A stretch of DNA of 64,000 bases from Chaenocephalus aceratus (lineage: Eukaryota > Chordata > Actinopteri > Perciformes > Channichthyidae). The notes beneath the pieces are model-generated. The model worked only from the letters and a program-made list of their open reading frames with translations, searched no databases and had not been told where the DNA came from. Location: assembly GCA_023974075.1 (NCBI GenBank), contig CM043792.1, positions 17,017,373-17,081,372 of the forward strand, written 5' to 3'. Shown here piece by piece: positions 34,701 to 47,719 of the stretch (positions are counted from its first letter, which is position 1; every line of letters begins with the position of its first letter). Both the position numbers and the translations under genes were made by a program.

Positions 34701-37700
34701 AAGGCAGTAGTCCAACCTGCAATGAAATCAATGCGACAGCGCACATGCTGAATACCAAGTTATTTTCTGCTTGGTAAAATGAAAAGACCCAAATAGTTCC
34801 CAGACAAAAACACAGAAGGAACTCAACATTTGTTGCTGTTATGTTGTTTCGTTTTTTTACTTTTATGCTCCAGTTCAGTCACTTTATTCTGAAGCTGTCA
34901 ATAGTTCAGCTTTTGTACCACATCATTTGTCAAATGCAGCTATTACTGACAAAGACAACCCCCGAGACTCAGACTGATGCCGACAGACACAATCACAACA
35001 ACTTGATGGTAACTTCACATTCCACTTTGTTTCTAAACTGTATGACAGTTATAATGTTCAGTGTTTGTTGAAGCTGTTGTGAGAAATGTTGATTCTAACT
35101 TTATGATCATCTAGTAAGATGAAGTTTGTGGTGCGGTAGAAGAGAATAACATTAAACAGAGAAGTTTTACTGTTACTTAGCCCAACCTTATTGATATGAA
35201 TAAGGTGGACAAAATAATAGGAACAACCTTCAGTTTAATCCAAATAAATCAAATGAAATAAGCAACTGAAATAGACTTAATATTAATTTAAATTTGGACC
35301 AGGCCAAACCCATGTCCCAGTTCTCACTACTAGGGACTCAAAGGACCCATTCCAACCTCCACCATTTGTGTAATATGATGTTCTGTTCCTGAGTTAAGTC
35401 TCTCAGGCTGGACATCTTTATCTTCTTATAATGGTTTCCACCTCACCCTGAACCTCTCACTTAAACTTTAGGCATTTGGCTGCCTCGAGGCGGTGCAGAG
35501 CCCCTGTGGTAATGACTCAGTTCAAATGACTTAACCTAAACGTGTGTGCAGTCCTGATCTCTGACCTGGGCGAGAAACAGAAGGCTGATTGTTGAGAAGC
35601 TGTTTGTATTCAGACCAGCTGCTTGTTCAATTCATTGTTTCTGCCTGCAGCGAGGTGGTATAGGACTCTTGATCGCTTAACATTTAGCTTTTGTTGTTGT
35701 TGAAAAGCTATTTTGTATTAATGTTCACCACTGCAGAATTAAACTTGACCTGCTTCCTTCTGTAGTAATCTTAAAGATGTCTTTATTGTACAGTACCGTA
35801 GCAGTTTTCCACCTATCTATTTATTTTTAGAAACAAAATCAATATGTTGTAACATCTTAATCACTCCCTGGGACAGCATTTTAGCAGGACTAATTTCACA
35901 TTTGACCATTTCCTCCATTGCTGTTGCTACCTCAAATCAATAAAGTCATTATGGAGCTCATTTCACAATTAACACAGATCAGAAGCTGACACTACATGCA
36001 ACTCATTAAGCGTAAACGTTTCTACGTGCCAGCAATGAAAGCGAGAGAGAGACCTTGATATCCCCGGACTTGTAATATCCCTGTGCTAGTATGAAAAGAT
36101 GAGATGGGTGAGGGAAACGCTCGATTTAAATATAACTAGCCAGGAGCGTGCTGTGGATAGAGAGTGTGGAGGTGTGGAAAGGAGGAACCGAGGAGAATCT
36201 CCTGACACGGATGAGGCCGTGTGAAATCTTTACGGGCCTTGATTTGGAGGGATTGTCTTATCCTCTGTCTGAAGATTAAAGAGGACAATGTTTCTTAAAA
36301 TGCTACAAAAACTATAGGAATTTCAGAAGTAAACTTTGTTAGGAATCCATATTTCTGGCAGGGAGGAGAGAGAGTGTTAGCTTGAGAACATAAGTCCAGC
36401 GGGTGGGGGATGGATTCTGGCTGGAGCAGGAACAGTGGGGCACACAGGGTCTAATCTTCACTTTCACAAAATGCAGCACCACTCCTCACATACAGACATC
36501 TCGCACAACAGACGCACAACACATACAAAACAAAACACCTACCACTGTTAACTGTGAGATGTGTAACACATAGATGCATCTGAACAATAATGATCACTGC
36601 AACTCATTCAAATCAAAAGAAAAAACTAACAACAATTATTAAATTGAATAAAAAATGAACTGAATTGGCTACATTTAAATCAAGCTAATAGGGTGTACTG
36701 AAAAGTGTAAAGTTTCATCTCAAAGATTTAAATTCAAGCTCTAAATCCAAATGTAGGTGCTGCAATCTTTCTATTTATTTTTGTTAAACCTGGCATTTAT
36801 GCACATTAGGCTACATTATAATTATCAGTTTGTTTTGTGCTTGTTTCTAACTTATGTGATCCAAACTTTTGAAATATCTCAAGGCAAAGAGTACCAAAAG
36901 TCAAGATTAATGGAAAAATAAAGATGTATTAATTTTAAAATTCAAAACATGTTCCTATCTTAAGAAATATTCATCTTAAATCCATGGTCGTGGTGTTTAG
37001 ACTTCCAAAAACAACATTTCCTTCCGTAGTCAAATCTGGTTGCTCTCACACGTTTTGCACACCTGTTATTTAGAGGGCGGTCTCAACGATGTTTGGTATC
37101 TTTTCTGTAAAATGATTTCTATTGCTGGAGAGACTTCATTATGCTGCTGCAGCCTTGGCCTGATCATTTTACATGTGTAGGACGATGACGGAAAGAGGAG
37201 ACATCGCTGAGGTTTAGCTTGTAACAATTTAATGAAGACAGTGATCTCTAGGAGTCACTGACTTGAGGCTGATGTGAAAAACGTGTCAATCTTTAATGCA
37301 ATTATCACATGCACTTTTAACACGACAGATCCTTCAGGGTGATGGCTGGCATATTTATGTTCTGAGGCCGGGAAAGTAAAGTAGCAATATTAACTATGAC
37401 TGTATTGAAAAAGTGATGATACCGTAGTCCAGTTTTGACAGTTTCAGAGTCTTAACTCCAACTGTGTATAAGTTTAAAGTCTTTATTTACACAAAATCAT
37501 TGTCAGAATTCGCCACAATCCTGTTATTTGCATGTAGATGGTAGGGGTTGAAACTTCTCCACTGCCAATAAAACCCTCGCATTAACATACATGTGTTCTT
37601 AACACTCTCTCTTAGGATAGCTAGGGGGCCAGGATAAGAACGCAGTATCCCTTGGCAAGAGGCATTTTGCAGTCAACAGAGGTAGATACATAACACAGTT

Positions 37701-38770
37701 CCTGGAATTCGAGGTGCTGTGGGATCACTCTGCCCACATGCTCATGTCAGATCCCCACGGTGGAAAAACACAGTGGACCGTTAAAACTCCGGGCATGTTT
37801 GATGCTTCACCTGATTCACACATTTGCATAAGCCAAGCCTGAAAAGAGTGAGGCTGATAAGCTTTTAGGCTGAGGTTGTGAGCTTGTGACAGTCAGCAGT
37901 TTTGTCCGAGGAACGCCGGTCGTGTTCTGTGGGCAAACATAAAAGCCCAGACGATAATGGCTTAACAGCCTGCTGGGGACCAGCCTCCGCACGCACTCTC
38001 ATTTAAAACAACAGAGGCGGAAAAACATCTATGACAATCTGAGCCAAAGTGTTTAAGAAGTTAAGATTACTCCGTCTAGTTTCAGTGTGCTGATTCGTCA
38101 GTCTGGGAGTATTCAGGCTTATCGGCCCTGACGTTCACTCAGCATTTTGACGACACAACCAACTTCCTTCAAAAGGGAACTGGATTGAAACCTTTAAGGA
38201 GATGAGATTGTCAAGCTAATACACTCTAAAAACAAATGCCTTGGCTCAACAAAGAAAATCAACGCAACAGTTTGCATCGATGTTTATTGAGTTAAGACAA
38301 CTTTTAATGAAATTGTCTTAAAGCAACAAAGTTATTTGAGCTAGGGGAGAAGGCTTTTCCTCTACAATCAGAGGTGTTTTTAATTACCACTTACTTAATA
38401 ATTGGTAGCATAAACACAAGTTTTGAAGTTGATTGCTCAAAAGATTAAGTTGTTCCAACTTGTTTTACCACATGATTTAAAAGGAATTTTAAGTTGTATG
38501 TACTTAATTACCATCATTCGTGAACACACGTTTTTAAGTTGACAACCATTTATAAATTAAGTTGCTCCAAATATATTGTATTCAATAGTTTTTTTCTTAG
38601 CTTTTTCATGTTTTTGCCTTTAAAGAAAAAAATTAATTGATTCCACAACAAAAATATTAGGCAATTCACTTTTTATTTTGAATTGCAGTTGTTTATTTAA
38701 ACACATGATGTCTCAATCAGGAGAGAATTCATTTGGTTTGAACATTTATTGACACATGCCATATGATAAG

Positions 38771-38851
38771 GTGCATGAACACCTGAAATCACAGCTGACT
38801 GAGGAGCAGAGAGAGGTGCATGAACACCTGAAATCACAGCTGACTGCAGAG
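38771..38851. repeat. 45-bp tandem duplication inside the CACTA-like element
   Basis: GTGCATGAACACCTGAAATC followed by ACAGCTGACTG begins at 38771 and again at 38816. The second copy has lost a few bases in its last third. Confidence 0.85.
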
Positions 38852-39348
38852 AGAGGAGAACCATTTATAGTTTGGCTGCAGCACTGTGATTGGCTGCTGG
38901 AGAATGAGGTGAAATGTAATAGGTTAAAGAGAACGCCTGTGATGAGCTGATTATATGCAGCTGCGGAGTGAATGTATATACACCCAGTCTTCCTGAAAGA
39001 ACTTGCGCTGAGCTTCATTTAAATCTTGCTAAAAAAGATAAATAACACACATTGAAATGTCCCCACAAATAATAAATAAACACATTAGCCATATTACCAT
39101 GGGAAATGGGGACACAGCAAATACATGCTGCCATCACATCGAAGTTAGAGGCCTTTGCATATTTAAAACCAGTGCCAGATATGTCAAATCTGTAAAGTTT
39201 TTGTAAAACTACAGAAACAAACTCTCAATGGCCACCAGTCTGCAGATCACACACATCCATTTTACAAAAGATGTAACAAAGATGTTACACTGCCGTTAGT
39301 CATTACTTCAAACAGCATGAACACATTTAACGCAGAATGCTTGCTCAT

Positions 39349-39435
39349 TCATTTGTTTCCCTCGACCACGATGGTTGCCATCGTATGGTCAGACCCTGGG
39401 GTGGACCGGTCACTGATGAAGGCGATATTCATGTC
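39349..39435 (-). other. Exon-like segment inside the CACTA-like element
   Basis: On the minus strand, after an AG at about 39436-39437, an open frame reads DMNIAFISDRSTPGSDHTMA, then TIVVEGNK and a stop (TGA, 39349-39351). The composition is protein-like and sits in otherwise stop-rich sequence. It could be the last exon of an element-encoded protein or of a captured host gene. I do not recognise the family and the length is short, so chance cannot be excluded. Confidence 0.25.
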
Positions 39436-40656
39436 CTTTTGAAGCACATTAAATAATAGGTTAGCGCATAAGAGATAATGAATTAGGTAATTGCAACTGT
39501 CACTCTTAGATAATTCAGAGCCATTATTACCAGCTGCTAAAGCAACGCTGGTATTGTTTTCACCTATTGAGTCTGCATGTGTGTGTCGTCATGGCAATGT
39601 GGTCCTGAAGACACACAGAGGTGCTTTTGAGTACTTTGACTAGTGTTTAAATGCATGTGGACAGATTTTGTCACACAACCGTGCAAGTTTTAGTGTATCT
39701 TCTCATCTTTTTTGCAGGTTCCATACAATATGTGAACTGGTTAAGAAGAGCAGAAGCCACTTTTCAAATGTTACACAATCCTTTTCCCGTGCCATTGCTG
39801 TCAACACCTATCCATGCTGAACGTTGCTAAGATATTATTGATTGGGGTGTGGCCAAAAGTGCAATATGCTTCAAAATGTAGCTGACAGAGAGCAGTGCTT
39901 TTGTCCTGTGTTACTGTGCCCGTGGATTTTATTTTATTTCAAGATTTTTAATTACGTCGCTAAACTCCTTGAAAAGGTCCTCTTCCTTTTCTCCAAGGTA
40001 CACGACAAGGCAGCGGATGGCTATAGTTCTCTGCGTACTTTAATTGTATTGTGCTATTTTTGAAAAAGGAAAAAAGAGAAATGACCTAAATGAATATATT
40101 CTGAACTGCCAACAACTTGCATTTCAATGACAACTCTAAATAACGATCCTACCTCAAGAAGCATCCTTGATCTGCTTCACGAGATTCATTTTGAATAAAA
40201 AGCAATATCACAATAGTAACCAAAGTATTTTTACTCTCACAGTAGCCTCTACTTTTTACCCTCTCACAGAACTATTCACAGTTCAAAGAATGCTAATTTT
40301 GGTCAAACAGCAATTTGCCTAAACAGTGCAACTAGGCTATCTGTATTTGAATGACAAAAGATGACAATCACCTTAACATGTCCTTTGTATATTTATATTT
40401 GTCTTAACTGTGGGAACTTGTCCTGGCATGTTAAGTGGGAGTGGACTTGAAATCCTTAACTCAAGGTGTAGAACAATTAAGTTATCAAGCCAATTGCATT
40501 ACTTACTACAACTTGAATTTTGTTACGTCAACACAACTTATAAATGAATGTTTGCAACTTAAAATGTTTATCTAAATCAATTAACTCACATTTTTATCTT
40601 GCAACCATGCATTTAATTAAGTGGAGGTGAAAGGTCGCCTGAATTTTTTTAGAGTG

Positions 40657-41006
40657 TAGCCTCGAGTCTCAAGCAAACGGAGGAAATCAGAAGCAGGCCG
40701 GATTCTTTCGACAGGTTTTCCATCAAACATCTCTGATTCTCTACTGCTGTGCCTCTGACTGATAACGTGGCTTAAACCAGGGGATTGCAGCCTCTCTCCT
40801 TTTTAGTCTTAGTATGAATCCTGCCAGCTTTTCTTCCTCTGACCGTTCCATGAGCAGCAGCCCCTGACCTCTGCTGTCAATAAGGAGGAGGGTTATAGGT
40901 AAAGAGTACGATACTCTCATACATAGTTGAACACACCAGGAATGTCTAATGAAGAACAAGCACATACAATCCTTTTAATATACCTGTCTGCTGTGTGAAC
41001 TCCAAC
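40657..41006. other. Short unannotated gap
   Basis: Ordinary non-coding sequence between the CACTA-like element and a TTAA MITE; nothing recognised. Confidence 0.5.
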
Positions 41007-41010
41007 TTAA

Positions 41011-41374
41011 AGGTGGGGTGTGTAATTTATTTCAGAAACACTTTTTGTTATATTCCGTGGAATGCTCTTAACATCCCGATTGCAATGAATATCTAAAGTG
41101 CTTTGACAATAAATACATAAAAAATGTCTCTGTGGAAGCCGTAGTACTGTAAAAAGCACAACCGATCATTTTAGCAGGCCCGGCCAAAATAACTGGATGG
41201 CCTACCTGCCTGTCAGCCTTCCATCGGGGCACAAACTTATCTCGTGCCCTCATTGGTCATGTGCTCGTTCGTGTGTGTTGGGGCTCTGTAAGGAAGTGGC
41301 AGATTTTTTCCGGTTGTGTATTTTCAAATTCTAGCGCACTCGAGCTGGTTTCTCCAAAATTACTTACCCCACCT
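41011..41374. mobile_element. TTAA-flanked MITE, family 2 (piggyBac/Kolobok type)
   Basis: The left end is AGGTGGGGTGTGTAATTT and the reverse complement of the right end is AGGTGGGGTAAGTAATTT, with two mismatches over 18 bases. TTAA flanks both sides (41007-41010 and 41375-41378). It is 364 bp with no coding capacity and is unrelated in sequence to the TTAA elements at 19976 and 57548. Confidence 0.85.
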
Positions 41375-41378
41375 TTAA

Positions 41379-44339
41379 TACATTAAAAGTTGTTTTTCAA
41401 AATGTTATACATATAAACTGTATACTTTCATAGAAGGCCAACCTTTCCAATAAGTCCATTTCAGCCCCTGCCAACTTTAAGGCCACTGCTGTGATGGTGA
41501 AATACCCAGAAGCAACAACAGCTCAGCCATGAAGCCATGGAAGTTACAAGCTTACACGATGTGATTGCAAAGTCCTGAAGCATATAGTGTGTACAAAATA
41601 ATTTGTCCTTGGTTGCCACACTGGAAAACTGCCTCAAGAAACACATCAGCACTTTAACTGCCTGTTGGGACTTTGTGACATGCGTTTTCATGACCATGCC
41701 GCTACAGACCAGCAGCACCATGGGACACCGTTGGACTCTGGAGAAGTGGAAGGTGCTATATGTGTGTGTATGTATGGATATATCTGGGTTTGTGGAATGA
41801 TAGAAGGTTGCCGGAATGCAGCTGTAAAATATCGTGTGCCCGATCCAAGTCCTTCAATACTTGTGTGAATTTCACAGTTTGGCATACCTTTATTTTTTGT
41901 TCAAAACTATAAAGTAGATAAGTTTAAATTATTGATATAAGGTCAACTGAAGAACAATCAGTCAGAGAGATGCCGTAATACCCTGTTGATGTTGTTGTAC
42001 AGCTCTGTTACAATTGATGCTTTGTAATGCTGCAAAGTTTGTCATTTTAACCATAGAAAGCTAGCTCAGTGTTGGCTTGAAATGAGAAGCTAGTAGGTGA
42101 ATGGTGTGTCTGCTGCTCGTTGCTAAGAAGAGACGTCTTAGTTTTAGGCAATATCAGACAGGCTTCAATTGGGAAGTCAAACAAAAAAACAAAACTGCTC
42201 CATTCAGGGGAAATTATAAAGCTACAGCATACCACAATCACTGAGCTTTAGATTTGTTATGTAGGTTGGGATTCATTGCCCCCTTGTGCATGAATATTAC
42301 ATGTTATTTTCTCAGCTTGGTGAAATAACTTCATTCACCTGCAAGGAGCCTCAACCTCAACCCAATTCAAAATGATTTGGATGAACTGTAAAACCCACTT
42401 GTTAGTTTTTCACTGTATTTTTACCCAAGGCAGAGGAAAGTTAAAATGTAATGTATGAATGAGAAGTCCTTAAGTCTATGTATGTCTGTAAGGACACACA
42501 GTGGACAATATAAATATGTATTTTTCGACTAAATTAAGGGATGACAAAATAATGGCCAGGTGTCCACATACCATCTTGTCATATTAACAGGGATGTGGCT
42601 TGGGAAGTAAACGGTGCAGATTGTGGACTGTTAGCTCAGAGATGCCAGTTCACCTTGAGCAGGGCACCAAAGCCCTCATTGCTCAGGGCTCTGTGCTTCA
42701 GCAACCCATCATTCTGACATCTCTCCACGCTGATGCATGTGCCCGTTTGGGTTTTAATCAAGAAAAATAACAGAATGAAGAAAGAAAGACCCAAGGGGAC
42801 GAATAGAGTACATTATTATGTTGTGATGTATACAGATGCCATGAAAAAGACATTATGTGAATCAAGATATTGACCCCAATCATTTTTCCTTCAGAAACAC
42901 AGCAGCACCAGATGAGGGAGAGAAAAATGAGTTGCAGCTGACATTACAAAGAAGAGATAAGGCAGTCCTCGGAGAAAATGGATGCGTCGAATTAAAGAGA
43001 CGGGCAGTTCTATTAATATGGAGGAGGAGTTTTATTTCGTTCACCTAACATGCTCTATCTCTCTCGCGCGGCTGGTGAAACTCACACACAGAATCAACAG
43101 ACCTCTCTGGAGAGGTACCGTGATGGGGTGACTGTAAGCACGTCGCTGTATGTGGCCACGAGGGCCTTTGATGTTTCTGCTGCAGTGGGGCTCAATGTGA
43201 CCTCAATCCACATCCTTTATTGTAACTAATAATAATCCCAACCAAAACTCCTGACACAACCCAAGTGTAAAAGTGAGAGCAGCATGAATATATGTTGTAT
43301 CACCTGGCACACGCGGAACAAGCCTCGGCATCGTGCACACACGCACTTCGCTTATAAAGAATGTTGAGATTCCAGGAGTCTTCAAAGTAAGCGTCTAGCC
43401 AGGAGATCTTTTTTTTCCTACCATTCTGTTTTTTCCACATCAAAAGCTTTCATTCGGGTGACAATCAGTGTCAAGGCAGTTCCAACGCACTGCCTCTTTC
43501 AGTCAAAGTCTCTTTCTCACTTATTCACCCATATTTCTCTTAACTTTGTAATATAAACCCTCTTTAGCTCTGAAACCATGACAGCTGCACAAAAGGGAGG
43601 GAAATAAATCACTCCGTATTCGTAGCTGCAGGACTCCAGGCTGAACCGGACTATACTTTATTTCATACAGGTATTTGCACACTGTCACTGACATGCACAT
43701 CTCTCTTCCCCCATCACCAGGGTCTGATACACAGACAAGTCACTCTCAAACAGATGCACGCTGCACCGGTTCACTGTCGCTCCACCCACTGATGGATTGG
43801 CTGATCTTTTTTATAAATTGTTTTCAAACATTTCTGTCATTCTGCTTGAATTTTAAAAGGCTAAATAGAAAATATTGTACAGCAGGAGCGAGTGAGGGGA
43901 CAGTGGGAGGGGGGACAGAAGGCGAGAGCGAAGCAGAGAGTCAGTGAGGGGAGAGATGATAATGATGAGCCCTGAGACTGGGGACTATTTTAAGACTTCC
44001 TAAAAGTAAAACGACAGCTTCGACAGACCGGAATATGATGAGTTTTACATGAGCGCATGCAGAGTTCAATTCACTGGTCTGCTGCGCACTGGATGACGCC
44101 TGAAGCTTGCATTCAGATCGCTGGATATTATAGAGAGTATTCCGTCTGCAAATAAGGATTGTTTCCCTTTGTGATTTGAATGCTGATTATCTTTTCAACT
44201 CAATGAGGGCTGCCACAGTGTCAGTAACAGCGTCTTTAAAATTGTTTTTCCCAAACAGTCCAAGATATTCAAATTCAAATAAAACAAGACAGTAAATCCT
44301 GACATTTCAGAAGCTGGTCTTGTTGGCATTTGAGCTTGA
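41379..44339. other. Non-coding stretch with a promoter-like segment
   Basis: No gene recognised. Segment 42890-43050 is a run of GAATTAAAGAGACGGGCAG-type sequence after an AG preceded by pyrimidines; it may be conserved non-coding sequence. The promoter-like segment at 43780-44180 is listed separately. Confidence 0.4.
43780..44180 (+). promoter_or_regulatory. Possible promoter and first non-coding exon
   Basis: A TATAAA box (43812-43817) is followed, 70-150 bases downstream, by a GA-rich, G-rich run (43880-43960). Beyond it is mixed sequence with several CpGs and GAGCGCATGC, close to an NRF1-type site. This resembles the TATA box, purine-rich 5' untranslated region and CpG-containing start region of a vertebrate gene transcribed to the right. 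No coding exon follows that I can identify before the hAT at 44348. The orientation and the whole call are inference from composition. Confidence 0.25.
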
Positions 44340-44347
44340 TAATCTAC
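44340..44347. repeat. Left 8-bp target-site duplication of the hAT
   Basis: TAATCTAC, identical to 45339-45346. Confidence 0.9.
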
Positions 44348-45338
44348 TAAGGGTGTAACGGTTCACAGAAGTCACGGTTCGGTTCGTACCTCGGTTTGGG
44401 GGTCACGGTTCGGTACGGTTCGGTACAACAAGAAAAAGCAAAAAAAAGTCCCAAATGCATAATTCCAGGTTTGTTGTTATTTATTTTTGAACAGTAGTGT
44501 AAGTTTCAGTCTCAAAATAAGGAACTCTGACATTTTGAATAATTAACTGTATTAAACAGTTAAAAACAAACCATAAACAGTACCACACACACTCAGATGG
44601 CCATATTATCTATACTGGCTGATGTCAAACAAAAAGGTTTCATCAAGCTGTAAAACTAAAAAGAATGTCTTGAAAATATTACATCATAAATAATAAGAAA
44701 GTGTTTCAAGAGTACAAAGTCGTTGAAAAACATATGCCAAAAGCTTCCGTTATTTATTTTGGTTTCATGGCTTCATGTCTATTGGCTTCTTAAAAACAGC
44801 GGGGATCAGCTGTTGAACTGCTGTTGTCTTTTGCCGGGCTCCAGTGATTGGAAAATCTGGGTGATCCCTTCTGATATGATTTAGCATGTTTGGCGTGTGT
44901 TCACATTAGCATACCGCACCGCTATCGAACAAGGCCGACACACCGTCCTCGTCGGATCCACCACTCGCACACTCAATCGTTATTGCAGTCCACAGGGAAC
45001 CCGAAATGTTCCCACACAGCCGATTTAAAAGAAGCAGGTGCGTTCTAGCTCCTGTGTGTTATCTGAAATCGCCATACTAACTTTTCTTCTTGTATTTAGT
45101 TCGTTTTGTTGTTGTGTTTCTTCTTGTTCTTCATTTGTTGTTTAAGGGCGGCTGGCAAACAGCTTTTAGGCGCAATACCGCCCCCTGGATTATAAATAGT
45201 GTAGTGGATGCTGCCCTGAAGGACAGACTTTTTTCCCACTCGTAAAAAAAGGCGTATTCGTCGTGGGACTGCATGTGCCGAACCGTGACGTCCGAACCGT
45301 GACGGTACGGGACGAATACGGATACCGTTACACCCCTA
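44348..45338. mobile_element. hAT-type non-autonomous transposon
   Basis: The ends are TAAGGGTGTAACGG at the left and, reverse-complemented, TAGGGGTGTAACGG at the right, with one mismatch in 14. Identical 8-bp duplications TAATCTAC flank it (44340-44347 and 45339-45346). Subterminal CACGGTTCGG / CCGAACCGTG repeats occur at both ends. It is 991 bp with no transposase frame. The TAGGGGTGTAACGGTA-type end is widespread among fish hAT elements. Confidence 0.9.
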
Positions 45339-45346
45339 TAATCTAC
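45339..45346. repeat. Right 8-bp target-site duplication of the hAT
   Basis: TAATCTAC, identical to 44340-44347. Confidence 0.9.
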
Positions 45347-47711
45347 TGATGAATTATGAACAAAATATTGATTGATTAAATTACTGTCAATGGATTATTT
45401 GAGTTAACAACTAATAATTTCTGGGGCCAGAAAATGTAGTCTGATGAATGAGTTCTGGAAGGCCAGTACAAGTATTAAGATCTGCATTTTATTTTATTTT
45501 ATTAATAGAACTTGGACACCTCACCATCACATGGTCCATTCTTCAACAGTAAACTGGGATAATCTTTTTAGCTGTGGTCCATTTCCTTCTTGGTGTACAA
45601 AAAGCATTGTCGTATTGACACAAGTAAGGGTCTTACTAGAAACGGTTGCCACAAAGTTGCAATCAAACAGCCAAGAAATTCATTCTATTAGATTTGTATA
45701 CGTAGATACTTAGTCTGATATATGCATCTATGGCAGTAAGTGTGTTGTCTCATAAAGGCATGCTCTGCACATCTGAAGTCTTTGGCCTCGTTTCTCCATT
45801 GGACGTCACACTTTAGGTAACGTGTTCTGACAGGTGCATCACACACTCTAGATTCACACTATACACCACTGAGAGGCACACCAAGCTCCCAATTCCACAC
45901 ACACCCTCCTGACCATCAGAAAAAGCAGCCCACTAGGGATGTTTGAGCCGAGTGACGAAAGACTGAGAATTACAGAGTTCAAAACACTATCATCAAAAAA
46001 AAGAAGTGTTACAGTCTTTTCAATGCCAAATTCCAAGGCTGTTAAAGGCTGTGCGCTGAAACTGAGGATTTGGCAGAGATGCAAAATGTTAGAGGGACGA
46101 GTATGTTTGGTAGAGATGTCTTTATCTATGTTTGAACACAGAAACAAGCACAAAGTGACTTTTGGCTGTTTGCTTACTTACATATCTGTCTATGCAGAAA
46201 ACAGTGCCGATGACAAAGCATTTAACTGACAAAGGGAGAAGAGACTGCTGGGAATTTAGATGAAGGGCTTGCCTGTCTGCTCACTGATGTCCACACTTTT
46301 TAAAGAAGGGTTTGGAGGAGGCAGTCTTTGTCACTTCAGCTTTGAAGGTGCAGAGCGGAGACACTGCTTAGCCTGCTTCTAAACGCGACACAGGGAGACC
46401 ACTGTTGATGTTTGAGTATACTGAGCTCATTGCAGTAAAGCTACTTCTGAGAGAGGAGAGGTTATACTTAAGATAGTGCCGCTTTGTATGGTGGTTTTAA
46501 ATGTTTAGAATGTAAATTAAACCAATACACTCTCCTTCATTTCTTTTGCATTTGAAATAAAACAGAAAATTATCTTAAGTGTTGGCTCAAACAGATATGG
46601 CCACAAACTAATTATGCCAGTGGCTGCAAAAAATCTAGTTTCCTGGAAAACAGTAATATCCAGCCTTGAGATGCGATCAATGCAGAAACATTTAGTATAT
46701 CTAATTTAAAAAAAATACTTAAAGAATTACAACAAATGTCAGGCAGAAACAGTATACAGTGACGTATTGCAGTTCAGCTTTAACAATATAGATGATCAAA
46801 AATATTATATTAGACGAGAGAACAGGACATTTGCAGCTAAATGTCAACAGCAGTGTTGGACAAGTACAAGATACAATTGTTTTTTAAAGGTGATGGTATG
46901 GGCGGGCTGAGTAAGTGAATTAAGCCTAAGAATACAAACCATATACTATAGGTTAACACAACTCTCCCTGCTCTACCAGCCAGGTACATGATGATAAAAC
47001 CCTCCTGTGCAGCTTTTCTGGGCTGTTTCGTAAAACACTGATAAATCACCGATATAGCAGAGTGAGTAATAAACTCATCTGCAACAACTTCTTATTTACT
47101 GGAGCATCTCGATTTCATCAGATCATTAATTTGTAGTGCTGTGTGTAGCAATGAGGGCCATGGGCTCAGTAAACATTTACAGCCAGTTCAAAGGTCTTCT
47201 CATGACATGGAAAATATATACCTGGCTGCTATATCTTCAGAACTGTTACAGGATGAGTATTTTGTAAATTGTGTAATGTTTTAAATATTTTTTTTATCTT
47301 CAATATGTTTTCATGCCTGTTTCTTGGTAAATATTAAGCTGCCTTTGTCTTGCTGTAACAAATGCAAATGTGGGATGAATAAAGGTATTCTGATTCCGAT
47401 GTGACACGGCTTTACACTCAAAGAAAAATTAAAGCAGCTGCCGTGTAAGTCCTGAGTTTGCTGGTGCATGATCTGTTCTTTTTTTACTCCATGACGTTCA
47501 TATGAACTGCTTTGGGGTGTTTTTAGCGCAGCGCAGGTCAGGCTGTCTCAGATCCTCTTGTGTGTGCTGGTGCGAAAAACAACAGCAGTAGGTGGTCGTG
47601 CAGCACAAATGGACAAGCTGAGAGGAGACATCTTGGTCACAAGGGGTTCGGATAGCTCTGGCCTGAGAAGAGTCACCTGAGATGGTGTGTGTCCGGCCGC
47701 CATGCTGCAGA
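45347..47711. other. Non-coding stretch, no gene recognised
   Basis: Nothing but a LINE tail (47341-47400) was recognised. Two opposite open frames of just under 100 codons at 45854-46229 have no domain. Confidence 0.45.
47341..47400 (+). mobile_element. Rex1/CR1-like LINE 3' tail remnant
   Basis: TTGCTGTAACAAATGCAAAT, then GTGGGATGAATAAAGGTATT and CTGATTC. This is the GTGGGA..AATAAAGG ending followed by an ATTCTGATTC repeat found on many fish LINE tails. Plus orientation; nothing coding is left. Confidence 0.5.
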
Positions 47712-47719
47712 CACACACC

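Larger units (their letters stand above)
30606..38219. other. Long non-coding stretch, no gene recognised
   Basis: Apart from a LINE tail and two TG arrays listed separately, no gene or complete transposon was recognised. A 151-codon minus-strand frame (34197-34652) has no domain and looks like chance. A short piece at 35195-35260 (AAGGTGGACAAAATAATAGG) resembles a dispersed fish repeat, but I cannot assign it. Confidence 0.45.
38222..40656. mobile_element. CACTA/EnSpm-like non-autonomous DNA transposon
   Basis: The left end is CACTCTAAAAAC and the reverse complement of the right end is CACTCTAAAAAAA. The ends thus start with CACT followed by an A run, as in vertebrate EnSpm elements. TA flanks both sides, compatible with the 2-3 bp duplications of this superfamily. 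Several hundred bases at each end are studded with AAGTTG/CAACTT hexamers (for example near 38439-38460, 38492, 38536, 38567; 40510-40560), the subterminal repeats expected for CACTA transposase binding. No transposase frame is present in 2.4 kb. The interior includes a 45-bp tandem duplication and a short exon-like segment on the minus strand. Confidence 0.75.
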
